Origin: Reichenbachiella carrageenanivorans
Lineage (GTDB): Bacteria > Bacteroidota > Bacteroidia > Cytophagales > Cyclobacteriaceae
Length of the DNA: 64,000 bases
NCBI RefSeq assembly: GCF_025639805.1
Contig: NZ_CP106735.1
Coordinates: forward strand, 1,614,001 to 1,678,000
Direction: 5' to 3'
The translations under genes and the position numbers were made by a program. Under the pieces are notes generated by a model. The model saw only the letters and a list, made by a program, of their open reading frames with translations, ran no database searches and had not been told where the DNA came from. The number at the start of each line of letters is the position of its first letter. Position 1 is the stretch's first letter. Of this stretch, positions 34,735 through 43,804 are shown one piece after another.

Positions 34735-35175
34735 CTATTTACGGTTTGAAAAATGATTTGCCAAAATCCCATCCAGATGTTTTTTGGTAATAGGTTTGGT
34801 GATAAAGTCTGAAACATCCTGATATTTGTCGGCCTTATCTTTATCCTGTTTATTGAGCGAGCTAGTAAGCATAGAGATCACAATGCCACCTTTTAATTGT
34901 TCTGGTAGATCTTTGTACACGTCCAAAAACTCAAAACCATTCATGACGGGCATGTTGATGTCGAGTAAGATCAAATCGGGCTTTGGGTACTTTTGTCCAT
35001 TAGAAACATACTCTCCTTTATTTTCTAAATAGTCCAAAGCCACCCTTCCATTGTGACAGGCATGAATTTGACCTTCGTATTTGCACACATCAGTCAGTAA
35101 GTGTTGCTGTAAAAATATAGATGTGGGGTCGTCATCTACTAATAGGATATTGGAAATTACATTGATGTCAATCAT
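34735..35175 (-). CDS. Single-domain response regulator (Rcp1/CheY-like)
   Basis: A 146-aa receiver-only protein. The acidic pocket is LLVDDDPTS (residues 11-19), the phospho-acceptor Asp72 lies in LILLDINMP, and the conserved Lys is in FITKPITKKH near 128. There is no output domain, so it must act by protein contact. I start at the ATG at 35175; the frame opens with a TTG 9 bp earlier. It is downstream of the TerB-like gene at 35239 on the same strand (63-bp gap) and converges, 10 bp apart, with the longer TerB-like gene. Its kinase partner is not adjacent. Confidence 0.9.
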   Translation of the reverse strand: MIDINVISNILLVDDDPTSIFLQQHLLTDVCKYEGQIHACHNGRVALDYLENKGEYVSNGQKYPKPDLILLDINMPVMNGFEFLDVYKDLPEQLKGGIVISMLTSSLNKQDKDKADKYQDVSDFITKPITKKHLDGILANHFSNRK

Positions 35176-35238
35176 TTTTTGCAAGGAGGTGTTTTAGGTA
35201 TATGACCTGTATGTAGTAGATGTAATTGTGTAAAAGAA

Positions 35239-35778
35239 TTATTCGTTGGTGCCAAAATTTATAGAATCTGAAATATCCTGAACCTGAGACAGGTCGAAGG
35301 TAGGCAAGGTGTTTTCTTTGAAATAATTGCTGTAAAGCTCCTTGATATAGATCTCAGTTAGGGCATCTTTATGAATGAAATTTTTTCCTATTTTAGGAAA
35401 TTTATCTAATATTTTTTGATCTGGAGATTTGAGTGTAGTACGAAGGATTTTTAAGAAATTGATTTCTTCTTTTTTTACTTGATCATCCGCTGTGATAGTT
35501 TGAATAGCAGACTCTAAAAGTAAAATCTCTTGCTCCTCGGTGAGGGTTGCGTTGTTTACCTTTTTGAAATAGTCATCAAAAAAGTCTAAGCCTTTCAAGT
35601 TGATCAGTTCGACCATGAGTTTTAATTCTGCGTCGACATCTATATTCGAAAGGTCGATCTTTTCTTTAGCTAACTCTTTGATAAAACTTATTTCTTTGGG
35701 TGAAATATGGCCGTCACAGGTCATAAACGAGAAAACTGTCTTGAGAAGCAGTTTGGAAAAGTCTGAATTATTTGTCAT
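35239..35778 (-). CDS. TerB-like domain protein (short paralogue)
   Basis: A 179-aa soluble protein aligned with the C-terminal half of the protein at 33798-34724. Both share LLKT, FSFMTCDGHI, ID-D-EL, DYFK and EQE blocks. It contains acidic Asp/Glu positions in CDGHI and in TITADDQVKKEEI, as in calcium- or metal-binding TerB-like domains, but ligand binding is not proven. It is upstream of the single-domain response regulator and probably co-transcribed with it. It is divergent from rluD. Confidence 0.72.
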   Translation of the reverse strand: MTNNSDFSKLLLKTVFSFMTCDGHISPKEISFIKELAKEKIDLSNIDVDAELKLMVELINLKGLDFFDDYFKKVNNATLTEEQEILLLESAIQTITADDQVKKEEINFLKILRTTLKSPDQKILDKFPKIGKNFIHKDALTEIYIKELYSNYFKENTLPTFDLSQVQDISDSINFGTNE

Positions 35779-35845
35779 TTCAATTGCGTTTTATCTGGCT
35801 CTTTTTTGGTCGTTTAAGTTAATCAAAATATCTAAAACTAATACT

Positions 35846-35853
35846 TACCTTTG
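35846..35853 (+). promoter_or_regulatory. TAnnTTTG box immediately before rluD ATG
   Basis: TACCTTTG ends 6 bp before the ATG at 35860. It favours that ATG over a TTG at 35851, which lies inside the box, and implies a leaderless message. No clear -33 TTTG at 19 bp. Confidence 0.45.
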
Positions 35854-35859
35854 CCGACT

Positions 35860-36879
35860 ATGCACGAAGAACCGTTAGAAGAAGAATTATACGAACATCA
35901 CAGAATTGTGGCTGATCCAGGGCAAGAAATTTTACGATTAGATAAGTTTCTAATGGATCGCTTGCCCAATGTGACAAGGAATAAACTTCAGGCGGGGATC
36001 AAGGATGGTTTTATCAAGGTGAATGATGAATTAGTGAAACCCAACTATAAGGTACACCCTGGTGATGTAGTGGTCGTAGAACTTCCCGAACCGCCAAAGG
36101 ATACTGATCTGGTGCCAGAAGATATAGAGATCAACATTGTCTACGAAGACGATGATCTGCTGGTGGTGAATAAAGAACCAGGAATGGTGGTTCACCCTGC
36201 TTATCAGAATTGGTCAGGTACTTTAGTTAATGCACTCGCCTTTCATTTCAATAATTTGCCTACTATGCCCAATAACGATGGGCGCCCTGGCTTGGTACAT
36301 CGCATAGACAAAGACACATCTGGTCTTTTGGTTATTGCTAAAAGCGAAAAAGCTATGACGAGCCTAGCCAAGCAGTTTTTTGACCACAGTATCGAGCGGA
36401 CGTACTATGCGCTGGTGTGGGGAGAGCCAGAGGAAGATAAAGGAACCATAGATGTGAATCTCGGGCGGAGTCTTAAGGATCGAAGGATAACTGCGACCTT
36501 TCCAGAAGGAGATTATGGCAGAAGAGCGGTAACTCACTATGAAGTGATAAAAAGGTTACGGTATGTGTCTTTGCTGAAATGTAATTTGGAAACGGGGCGT
36601 ACACATCAGATACGTGCACATATGAAGCACATTGGCCATCCGTTATTTAACGACATGACCTACGGTGGTGATAAAATCATCAAGGGAACGACTTTTACCA
36701 AGTATAAACAGTTTGTAGAGAATTGTTTTAAAATCATACCTCGCCAAGCTTTGCATGCCAAATCTTTAGGCTTTATCCATCCTACAACTAAAAAAATTGT
36801 TCAATTCGACTCCGAGCTACCAAAAGACCTCGAAGAGGTGATCGAAAAATGGGAGCATTATGTCAATCACATAGATTAA
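35860..36879 (+). CDS. rluD: RluA/RluD family 23S rRNA pseudouridine synthase
   Basis: A 339-aa pseudouridine synthase. An N-terminal S4-like RNA-binding domain covers about residues 24-75 (LRLDKFLMDRLPNVTRNKLQ, then GFIKVNDELVKPNYKV). The catalytic motif is GLVHRIDKDTSGLLV with Asp150 as nucleophile, and TGRTHQIRAHMKHIGHPL follows at the RTHQ motif. This is the RluD layout, modifying 23S helix 69; RluC-type specificity cannot be excluded. The next gene begins 1 base after its stop codon, so they form an operon. Confidence 0.9.
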   Translation: MHEEPLEEELYEHHRIVADPGQEILRLDKFLMDRLPNVTRNKLQAGIKDGFIKVNDELVKPNYKVHPGDVVVVELPEPPKDTDLVPEDIEINIVYEDDDLLVVNKEPGMVVHPAYQNWSGTLVNALAFHFNNLPTMPNNDGRPGLVHRIDKDTSGLLVIAKSEKAMTSLAKQFFDHSIERTYYALVWGEPEEDKGTIDVNLGRSLKDRRITATFPEGDYGRRAVTHYEVIKRLRYVSLLKCNLETGRTHQIRAHMKHIGHPLFNDMTYGGDKIIKGTTFTKYKQFVENCFKIIPRQALHAKSLGFIHPTTKKIVQFDSELPKDLEEVIEKWEHYVNHID

Positions 36880-38112
36880 ATGATTGTAATAAAATATCTC
36901 TGGTATTATACTTTTTGGACTATCGTAAGGTTTGGTCTGCGTATTTACTTTAGCAAAGTAAAAGTGACAGGTTTGGAAAAGATTCCAAGAAATACACCAG
37001 TTATTTTTGGGTCCAACCATGAAAATGCGTTTATCGATGCCTTGCTGATCACAACGAGTAATACTCTTTTTGATCATTATTTGGTAAGGGCAGGTGTCTT
37101 TAAAAATGCTTTTGCTAAGGCTTTTCTCAATTCGCTGAATCTTATGCCTGTCTACCGGCCTGAGGATGGGGTGAATCCTTTGGAGGCGAATAAGCAGATC
37201 TTTAGGGCTTGTTTTGAGACGTTGGCCAAAAAGTATTCCGTGATGCTTTTCCCAGAAGGGGAGCACAATATTAGAAGACACAGAAGAGTGTTGAAAAAAG
37301 GCATTTCTCGGATTGCACTTGGAGCTGTCAATTTTGAGGGAGGTACAAAGGAATTGTCGATTGTACCTGTTGGGGTCAATTATGCAGACCATACTGGCTT
37401 TCGTTCTGCTGTGCATATCGTTTTTGGAGAACCAATTGTGGTAAAACAACAAGAGGAAAGTGCTGCAAATGTCAATAAGCTGACGTTAGAAATAACCGAA
37501 GCATTGAGCAAAGTGCATGTTTCGCTGGATAGAAACGAGTTTGAAGGATTGGATGCTGTATTGTTTCACGATCAAAATCCGTATCAGATTATCGAACCCG
37601 TTCGGGTTAATCAAACGGCTAAAAAGCTCGGACAACGAATAGATGAAGTGAGGCAGATAGGGCTAGAGAAAAAAGAACTAGAGCAAGCAGGGGTCATATT
37701 TCCTTATAGAGAGAGTACAGGCTGGGATCAGTGCAAAATGTGGTTGTTGGCACCCTTGGGCCTTTTTGGTTTGCTGGCTCATGTGCCTGTGCTTTTGCCT
37801 GTCAACTGGTTTGTAAGCAACAAGGTTAAAGATATTGAATTTGTAGCTTCATTGAAGTTTGGATTTTCTTTGTTTGGTATAGCTATTTGGTGGTGGTTTT
37901 TAGCCAATAGGATTTTGACGCAAACGGAACAGTGGCCTATCGTACTGCTGAGTTTGCTAGTGCTAGTTTTAGGTCTTATTGGGATGAATAGCTTTGTTCG
38001 AAAATGGAGAAATTTTAGAATGACTCGATTTCTTCGCGCTAACCCTATTTTAGGGACTAAGTATCAAGCCTTTGTCGCTGATGTAGATAAGCTCCGTGCG
38101 TCCCTAGATTAG
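36880..38112 (+). CDS. PlsC-type glycerolipid acyltransferase with C-terminal membrane spans
   Basis: A 410-aa membrane-associated acyltransferase. The catalytic motif is SNHENAFIDALLI (His47 and Asp53), with HX5D spacing, as in the NHPNSFLDA group I recall. FPEGEHNIRR near 128 is the phosphate-binding FPEG block and IVPVGVNY is motif IV. Residues from about 290 on include two or three hydrophobic spans (LLAPLGLFGLLAHVPVLLPV and LLSLLVLVLGLIGM). It likely acylates glycerol-phosphate or lysophospholipid; exact donor and acceptor unknown. It begins directly after the rluD stop and converges, 9 bp overlapping, with prmC. Confidence 0.85.
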   Translation: MIVIKYLWYYTFWTIVRFGLRIYFSKVKVTGLEKIPRNTPVIFGSNHENAFIDALLITTSNTLFDHYLVRAGVFKNAFAKAFLNSLNLMPVYRPEDGVNPLEANKQIFRACFETLAKKYSVMLFPEGEHNIRRHRRVLKKGISRIALGAVNFEGGTKELSIVPVGVNYADHTGFRSAVHIVFGEPIVVKQQEESAANVNKLTLEITEALSKVHVSLDRNEFEGLDAVLFHDQNPYQIIEPVRVNQTAKKLGQRIDEVRQIGLEKKELEQAGVIFPYRESTGWDQCKMWLLAPLGLFGLLAHVPVLLPVNWFVSNKVKDIEFVASLKFGFSLFGIAIWWWFLANRILTQTEQWPIVLLSLLVLVLGLIGMNSFVRKWRNFRMTRFLRANPILGTKYQAFVADVDKLRASLD

Positions 38113-38958
38113 TATCCCAGAAGCGAATCTGTCTTTGCCATTCAGGTCTTGGTAGAGCTTAGGGTCGCCGTACCCCATTCGTTCTAATAGAAACAGGGTC
38201 TCTTTGCCAAATTGCTCGTTGATTTCGAAAAATAGTGCGCCTCCTTTCTTTAGTGCAGATTTTGCTTTTTGAGCAATGGTGTTGTAGAAGATCAGTGGGT
38301 CGTGATTAGATACAAAAAGTGCTAGTGAAGGCTCAAAATCGAGTACATTCTTATTCATTTGTTGTTTTTCCTCCTCCATGACATAGGGAGGGTTGCTTAC
38401 CACGAGGTCAAGGTTTTGGAGCGGGATATCTTGATTGAGAATGTCCAATACTTCAAAAGCAGCACGGGCGCCCAGTCGCTTGGCATTTTGTTGAGCAACC
38501 TTTAGTGCTTCAGGGCTCACGTCATACCCATTCAGTTCTGCACCTTCGATCGTAAGTGCCAGCGTGCATGCAATACACCCTGAACCAGTACCGATATCTG
38601 CCATTTTTGGCCGTCGCCAAGGGCGGAAATTTTCAATGATCTGAATCAGTAGCTCGGTCTCCTGCCTAGGAATGAGCACATGGCCATTTACATAAAACTG
38701 AAAGCCATAAAACTCAGCTTCATTAAGAATATATTGTATAGGTTCATGAGAGAGGAGACGCTTGATTAACTGGTTGTATTTGTTAGTTTGATGGCCATTG
38801 GAGACATATGGTCGGTTTACAATCAAGTCCGTTTTGGATAAATTGTATATTTTTTCGAGTGTTAAATAAGCCAGTGCTTCACTTTCTTGAAGCCCCAATT
38901 CTGGGGAGAGTACTTCGATGGTCTTTTGAAATGTGTTCTTAGGAAAGTTTTCCTGCAT
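38104..38958 (-). CDS. prmC: Peptide chain release factor N5-glutamine methyltransferase
   Basis: A 284-aa SAM-dependent methyltransferase that modifies the GGQ glutamine of RF1 and RF2, speeding termination. DIGTGSGCIA at 121-130 binds SAM, and SNPPYV (NPPY at 189-192) is the Gln-binding catalytic loop. The N-terminal helical domain (about 1-85) positions the release factor. It overlaps the acyltransferase gene by 9 bp at its 3' end and is divergent from ribD. A TATTTTTG box ends 4 bp before the ATG, implying a leaderless transcript. Confidence 0.95.
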   Translation of the reverse strand: MQENFPKNTFQKTIEVLSPELGLQESEALAYLTLEKIYNLSKTDLIVNRPYVSNGHQTNKYNQLIKRLLSHEPIQYILNEAEFYGFQFYVNGHVLIPRQETELLIQIIENFRPWRRPKMADIGTGSGCIACTLALTIEGAELNGYDVSPEALKVAQQNAKRLGARAAFEVLDILNQDIPLQNLDLVVSNPPYVMEEEKQQMNKNVLDFEPSLALFVSNHDPLIFYNTIAQKAKSALKKGGALFFEINEQFGKETLFLLERMGYGDPKLYQDLNGKDRFASGILI

Positions 38959-38962
38959 GGAA

Positions 38963-38970
38963 CAAAAATA
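38963..38970 (-). promoter_or_regulatory. TAnnTTTG box immediately before prmC ATG
   Basis: Minus-strand TATTTTTG ends 4 bp upstream of the start at 38958; transcription should begin at or beside the ATG. A -33 element is not clear. Confidence 0.45.
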
Positions 38971-38981
38971 ATTAAACAGTG

Positions 38982-38989
38982 TAAATTTG
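38982..38989 (+). promoter_or_regulatory. Predicted -7 element of ribD
   Basis: TAAATTTG fits TAnnTTTG, 57 bp before the ribD ATG. No convincing TTTG 19 bp upstream. It lies 11 bp from the opposing prmC box, so the two promoters are interlocked. Confidence 0.4.
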
Positions 38990-39046
38990 ATTGTACTCGG
39001 AAGAAAGAATAGAAGGCTAAATGGTCATAATAGAATAGTGTGAGGA

Positions 39047-40099
39047 ATGAATAATTCAATAGATGAAAAATATATGCAACGGGCCTTGGAACTGGCAGAA
39101 CGAGGGATAGGCTCCGTGAGCCCCAATCCTATGGCAGGTTGTGTGATCGTACATCATAATCAAATCATAGGAGAAGGATGGCATGAGAAGTACGGAGGTG
39201 CTCATGCAGAAGTAAACGCCATCAAGAATGTGAAAAACAAAACTTTGCTCAAGGAGTCTACTGCTTATGTTACACTAGAGCCTTGTGCGCATTTTGGAAA
39301 AACACCCCCTTGTGCAGATCTATTGATCAAACATAAGTTGAAGCGAGTTGTCATTGCCAATCAAGATAGTTTTCCGTTGGTAAATGGAGGAGGGATAAAA
39401 AAACTTACAGATGCTGGAATAGAAGTAGAAGTAGGTGTGCTGTCTGAAGAAGGAAGAGTGCTCAACAAAAGATTTTTCACCAGGGTAGAAAAAAAGAGGC
39501 CTTATGTGATCTTGAAGTGGGCGCAAACTGTCGATGGGTTTGTGGCTAGAGAAAACTATGATTCTAAGTGGATCAGCAATGCGTATTCGAGAAAGCTAGT
39601 ACATAAGTGGAGAGCAGAAGAAGATGCCATATGGGTAGGTACGAATACTGCCAAATACGACAATCCCAAGTTGAATGTCCGTGATTGGCAAGGCAGCGAT
39701 CCTATTCGATTAGTGATAGATAAGCAGCTGTCTTTGGACGTCAATACACCTTTGTTTGATCAAGAAACTCCCACCATCTGCTACAATGCCAAAAAGAATG
39801 ACAAAGAAGTAAATCTGGAGTGGGTGAAAATAGATAATGTTCAATGGCTAGATGAAATTTTTCTAGACTTGAGACAGCGAGGGATCCAGTCGGTACTTGT
39901 AGAAGGTGGGGCATATTTACTACAATCTTTGATCGATCAGGATTACTGGGATGAGGCGAGAGTATTCACGGGGTCGCCCAGTTTTACAAAAGGCATAAAA
40001 GCACCCGACTTGAAAGTAATCGCCAATGAAACGTTGAATGTGGAGGGAGATAAGTTGGAGTTGTTTTATAAGGACACTTTCAATATAGTGTGTAAATGA
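39047..40099 (+). CDS. ribD: Bifunctional diaminohydroxyphosphoribosylaminopyrimidine deaminase / 5-amino-6-(5-phosphoribosylamino)uracil reductase
   Basis: A 350-aa riboflavin-pathway enzyme. The N-terminal CMP/dCMP-type deaminase domain has HAEV at 53-56 and zinc cysteines Cys80 (LEPCAH) and Cys89 (TPPCAD). The C-terminal reductase domain starts near residue 155 (KRPYVILKWAQTVDG) and contains VEGGAYLLQSLI for NADPH or substrate binding. Full length is normal. No FMN riboswitch is seen; the gene is 88 bp from divergent prmC. Its final codons form the left arm of a long hairpin that ends the convergent region with the xylanase gene. Confidence 0.96.
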   Translation: MNNSIDEKYMQRALELAERGIGSVSPNPMAGCVIVHHNQIIGEGWHEKYGGAHAEVNAIKNVKNKTLLKESTAYVTLEPCAHFGKTPPCADLLIKHKLKRVVIANQDSFPLVNGGGIKKLTDAGIEVEVGVLSEEGRVLNKRFFTRVEKKRPYVILKWAQTVDGFVARENYDSKWISNAYSRKLVHKWRAEEDAIWVGTNTAKYDNPKLNVRDWQGSDPIRLVIDKQLSLDVNTPLFDQETPTICYNAKKNDKEVNLEWVKIDNVQWLDEIFLDLRQRGIQSVLVEGGAYLLQSLIDQDYWDEARVFTGSPSFTKGIKAPDLKVIANETLNVEGDKLELFYKDTFNIVCK

Positions 40100-40126
40100 C
40101 TTTATGCTACTTTACACACTATATTG
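40081..40126. terminator. Long hairpin at the convergent ribD/xylanase 3' ends
   Basis: CAATATAGTGTGTAAA (40081-40096) pairs perfectly with 40111-40126 across a 14-nt loop. The left arm contains the last six ribD codons and the stop codon lies in the loop. There is no downstream T run, so it may serve as a bidirectional terminator or mRNA 3'-end barrier. Confidence 0.5.
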
Positions 40127-40133
40127 GCCTCTA

Positions 40134-41240
40134 TTATTTGAAATCTGTGACTTTGTAAAAGGCTTTTTTGGGTAATAAATCTTGGTCAAACAACAAAGGA
40201 TAATCGGTGCGTCCTTTGACTACATAATGGCTGAGCCATGTTCTATTGTCTGCTATTCCCCAGAAGGTCACATTTGTAATTTTGTCTTTCTTTTCTCGTA
40301 GTATAGTAAAGATGTCGTGATATTGCTTGGCTAGGGCTTCAGCTACTTCAGGTGTGTAGGGTTTTATTTCTTTTGGGAGTGTACTCCTGTCCATGTTATG
40401 ATAATAGGGGTATACTGAAACATCCAGTTCTGTGATCTGTACCTCTAGACCTAATGATGCAAATCGATCGATGGCCAGTGGGAGTAATTTTGCAACGGAA
40501 TCTTCGATCACATAATGGCCTTGCATACCTACACCATGGATGGGTGTTCCGCGGTCTAGGAGCTCCTTTAACATTTGATATGTTTTTTCTCTTTTTTGAG
40601 GGTTAATTAAATCATAATCGTTGTAAAAAAGTTTGATAGTAGAATCTGCTTCATAGGCATACCTAAAGGCGACTTCGATGTAGTCCGCTCCAGCGATTTC
40701 AAAATATTTGATGTCATCACGATAAAACTTGTCATCATAGTCAGATATTGCTTCATTGACCACATCCCAGCAGTATACTTGGCCTTTGTAGTGATTTAGC
40801 ACGGAATGTATATGTTTCTGCATTTTTTTTAGTAGGGCTGGTTTGCTCAGGTCGTTGCCTAGTGAGTCTTGGTAAAACGAATCACGGGTCTGGTGGTACC
40901 ATGCCAGCGTGTGCCCTCTCACGAGCATGTTATTCGCTTGGGCAAAGGCGACAATCTGATCCCCGTTTTCGAAAGTGTATTCGCCCTTTCCGTTGACCGT
41001 TCTGTCGTATTTCATGTCGTTATCAGCAGTGACACTGCTGGCATGATATTGCACTAGTGCGCTATCCTTATTTTGAATTATCTGTTTGTTGATAGCGGCC
41101 CCAATGGGGAAGTAGTCCTTATAGACTTCTTTGAGCGATGGGGTCTTTTCTTCTTCCTTTTTATTGGCAGTTGAGCACCCCATGTGCAAGCTCAGTATCG
41201 TTATTAATAGAATGTTTAGTGTGTTGTTGTTTGTGTTCAT
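40134..41240 (-). CDS. GH10 endo-1,4-beta-xylanase, lipoprotein
   Basis: A 368-aa predicted outer-surface or periplasmic lipoprotein. The signal peptide ends at LHMGC, giving lipid Cys22, then a short acidic linker. The GH10 barrel starts near residue 36. RGHTLAWYHQ is a family motif, VVNEA gives acid/base Glu163, and VQITELDVSV gives nucleophile Glu271; FWGIADNRTWL is the conserved tryptophan region. It hydrolyses internal xylan bonds. It stands alone here, with no SusCD pair, regulator or other CAZyme in the window. It has its own start region after the nrd terminator. Confidence 0.95.
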   Translation of the reverse strand: MNTNNNTLNILLITILSLHMGCSTANKKEEEKTPSLKEVYKDYFPIGAAINKQIIQNKDSALVQYHASSVTADNDMKYDRTVNGKGEYTFENGDQIVAFAQANNMLVRGHTLAWYHQTRDSFYQDSLGNDLSKPALLKKMQKHIHSVLNHYKGQVYCWDVVNEAISDYDDKFYRDDIKYFEIAGADYIEVAFRYAYEADSTIKLFYNDYDLINPQKREKTYQMLKELLDRGTPIHGVGMQGHYVIEDSVAKLLPLAIDRFASLGLEVQITELDVSVYPYYHNMDRSTLPKEIKPYTPEVAEALAKQYHDIFTILREKKDKITNVTFWGIADNRTWLSHYVVKGRTDYPLLFDQDLLPKKAFYKVTDFK

Positions 41241-41356
41241 TTTGATTCTGTTTTTGAGACAGTTTTAATATAAATATAAATTTAAGATTGGCCGAAGGCT
41301 GAGTAGGGGATAGCCCTTTGTAAGGAGTGATACAGGTCTTATAAAGGGCATGAAAA

Positions 41357-41386
41357 AAGCCCTTTCGAATTTCTCCAAAAGGGCTT
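41357..41386 (-). terminator. Rho-independent terminator of nrdBA
   Basis: A 9-bp stem (AAGCCCTTT with AAAGGGCTT, minus strand sense) with a 12-nt loop, followed on the minus strand by TTTTTTC. It lies 25 bp after the nrdA stop. Confidence 0.85.
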
Positions 41387-41410
41387 GCTATTAATTTTAT
41401 TTCTTGTGAA

Positions 41411-43756
41411 TTAGCTTCCGCAGCCTACACATTCGAATTGAGAATTGGCTTCTCCTTCTTTGTCGTTGGCAGGGATGAAATTTTTATTTTCCTCTTTGGA
41501 TACAGTAAACTTGATCGCATCAGCAGCAGCTTTGGTTCTCAAGTAGTACATGCCAGTTTTCAATCCTTTTTCCCATGCGTAGAAGTGCATAGAAGTCATT
41601 TTTCCAAAGTTAGGCTCTTGCAAGTGAATATTTAAACTCTGACTTTGGCAAATGAATGCACCTCTGTCTGCAGACATATCGATGATTGATTTCTGAGAGA
41701 TTTCCCAAACAGTTTTGTATAACTCCTTAATGTTTTGAGGGATCTCAGGAATGTTTTGGATCGATCCATTGGCTTGCATGATTCTGTTCTTCATGCTGTC
41801 ATCCCATAGGTTCAAAGCAATCAAGTCTTTCATCAAATGCTTGTTGACTACAATGAACTCACCTGACAATACCCTTCTAGTATAGATGTTAGACGTGTAA
41901 GGTTCAAAACATTCGTTGTTTCCAAGTATCTGAGAGGTAGATGCTGTTGGCATTGGAGCCAAGAGTAATGAGTTTCTCACGCCATGTTTCTTCACTTCTT
42001 GCTTCAAGCTAGTCCAATCCCATCTTTCAGAAGGAGTTACGTTCCACATGTCGTATTGGAAGATACCTTTAGATACTGGAGATCCTTTGAATGTTTCGTA
42101 AGCACCATCTACTTTTGCCAAGTCTTTAGAAGCAGTCATCGATGCAAAATAGATGGTCTCGAAGATTTCACTATTTAATTGACGAGCTGGAGCAGAGTCA
42201 AAAGGCATTTTCATTTTAATGAAAGTATCCGCTAATCCTTGCACACCGATACCAATCGGGCGATGTCTTAAGTTAGAATACTCCGCTTCAGGCACTGGAT
42301 AGTAATTCACATCAATCACTTTGTTCAAGTTTTTGGTGATTACATAAGTAATGTCGTATAGCTTTTGATGATCGAACATGCCATCTTCTGTTACATACAT
42401 CGGCAATGCGATCGAAGCCAAGTTGCAAACCGCTACTTCGTCTGGCGAAGTGTACTCCATGATCTCGGTACACAGGTTACTAGACTTGATTGTTCCGAGG
42501 TTTTTCTGATTAGACTTCTTGTTAGCCGCATCCTTGAAGAGCATATATGGCGTACCTGTCTCAATTTGAGACTCCAGTACTTCGAACCATAGGTCTTGTG
42601 CTTTGATGGTTTTTCTGCCTTTACCTTCTGCTTCGTATTTTTCGTATAGCTTTTCGAATTCTTCCCCGTAGGCATCAGCCAGTCCTGGGCATTCATTAGG
42701 ACACATGAGTGTCCAGTCGCCGTTTTCTTTTACTCGCTTCATAAACAAGTCTGGCACCCATAGGGCGTAAAACAAGTCTCTAGCTCTCATTTCCTCTTTG
42801 CCGTGATTCTTTTTCAAATCAAGGAAGTCGAAAATGTCTGCGTGCCAAGGCTCTAGGTAGATTGCGAAACTGCCCTTTCTTTTTCCTCCACCTTGATCAA
42901 CGTATCTAGCAGTCATATCGAAGTTTCTCAACATCGGTACGATACCATTTGATACGCCATTAGTTCCTTTGATATAAGACCCTGTTGCTCTTACATTGTG
43001 GATGCTTAATCCTATACCTCCAGCCGACTGAGAGATTTTGGCTGTTTGCTTCAAAGTATCATATATCCCGTCGATACTATCATCCTTCATGGTGAGAAGG
43101 AAGCATGAAGATAATTGTGGTTTAGGTGTACCTGCATTGAACAACGTAGGCGTAGCATGTGTAAACCATTTTTCCGAAAGGAGGTTGTAGGTTTCTATTG
43201 CTGCTTCTATGTCTTCTTTGTGAATGCCAATGGCTACACGCATGAGCATGTGCTGTGGTCTTTCCACGATCTGGCCATCTAGTTTCATCAAGTACGATCG
43301 TTCCAAGGTTTTGAACCCGAAGTAGTCGTAGCTGAAATCTCTATCGTAAATGATAGATGAATCTAGTAGTGCAGCATTTTTCTTAATGATACCATATACA
43401 TCAGTGGCCAATAGAGAGGCGTTTTGGCCAGTCTTTGGATCGATGTAGGTATACATTCTTTTCATGGTGTTTGAAAAGGACTTGCTGGTTGTTTTGTGTA
43501 GGTTTGAGATAGCGATTCTGGCAGCTAGCTGAGCAAAATCTGGGTGAACCGTAGTAAGCGAAGCTGCAGTTTCAGCAGCTAGGTTGTCTAGCTCTACTGT
43601 GGTTACACCATCATAGATTCCAGAGATTACCTTCTTAGCGATATCTACAGGTTCGATAAATTTGGTGTTTAGTCCGTAGCAGAGTTTCTCAATTCTGGCG
43701 GTGACTTTGTCGAATTTGACGGATTCTCTCCTTCCGTCTCTTTTAAGTACTAACAT
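41411..43756 (-). CDS. nrdA: Ribonucleoside-diphosphate reductase alpha subunit (class Ia)
   Basis: A 781-aa large subunit that reduces ribonucleotides to deoxyribonucleotides. An N-terminal ATP-cone ([21 protein letters not shown], shown in short) covers about residues 1-90 and mediates dATP inhibition. QLSSCFLL has the first active-site Cys, NLCTEI the second area, ALPMYV and [15 protein letters not shown] line the substrate loop, and the C-terminal CVGC pair is the redox shuttle. It follows nrdB by 48 bp, so the order is nrdB-nrdA, and a terminator ends the operon. Confidence 0.97.
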   Translation of the reverse strand: MLVLKRDGRRESVKFDKVTARIEKLCYGLNTKFIEPVDIAKKVISGIYDGVTTVELDNLAAETAASLTTVHPDFAQLAARIAISNLHKTTSKSFSNTMKRMYTYIDPKTGQNASLLATDVYGIIKKNAALLDSSIIYDRDFSYDYFGFKTLERSYLMKLDGQIVERPQHMLMRVAIGIHKEDIEAAIETYNLLSEKWFTHATPTLFNAGTPKPQLSSCFLLTMKDDSIDGIYDTLKQTAKISQSAGGIGLSIHNVRATGSYIKGTNGVSNGIVPMLRNFDMTARYVDQGGGKRKGSFAIYLEPWHADIFDFLDLKKNHGKEEMRARDLFYALWVPDLFMKRVKENGDWTLMCPNECPGLADAYGEEFEKLYEKYEAEGKGRKTIKAQDLWFEVLESQIETGTPYMLFKDAANKKSNQKNLGTIKSSNLCTEIMEYTSPDEVAVCNLASIALPMYVTEDGMFDHQKLYDITYVITKNLNKVIDVNYYPVPEAEYSNLRHRPIGIGVQGLADTFIKMKMPFDSAPARQLNSEIFETIYFASMTASKDLAKVDGAYETFKGSPVSKGIFQYDMWNVTPSERWDWTSLKQEVKKHGVRNSLLLAPMPTASTSQILGNNECFEPYTSNIYTRRVLSGEFIVVNKHLMKDLIALNLWDDSMKNRIMQANGSIQNIPEIPQNIKELYKTVWEISQKSIIDMSADRGAFICQSQSLNIHLQEPNFGKMTSMHFYAWEKGLKTGMYYLRTKAAADAIKFTVSKEENKNFIPANDKEGEANSQFECVGCGS

Positions 43757-43804
43757 AGGGCAAACAGGTTATAAGAATATGGGATATATACGTATATTAT
43801 TTTT

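Noticed and set aside
38959..39046. FMN riboswitch upstream of ribD
   Set aside because: The 88-bp gap is too short and shows no FMN-element helices.
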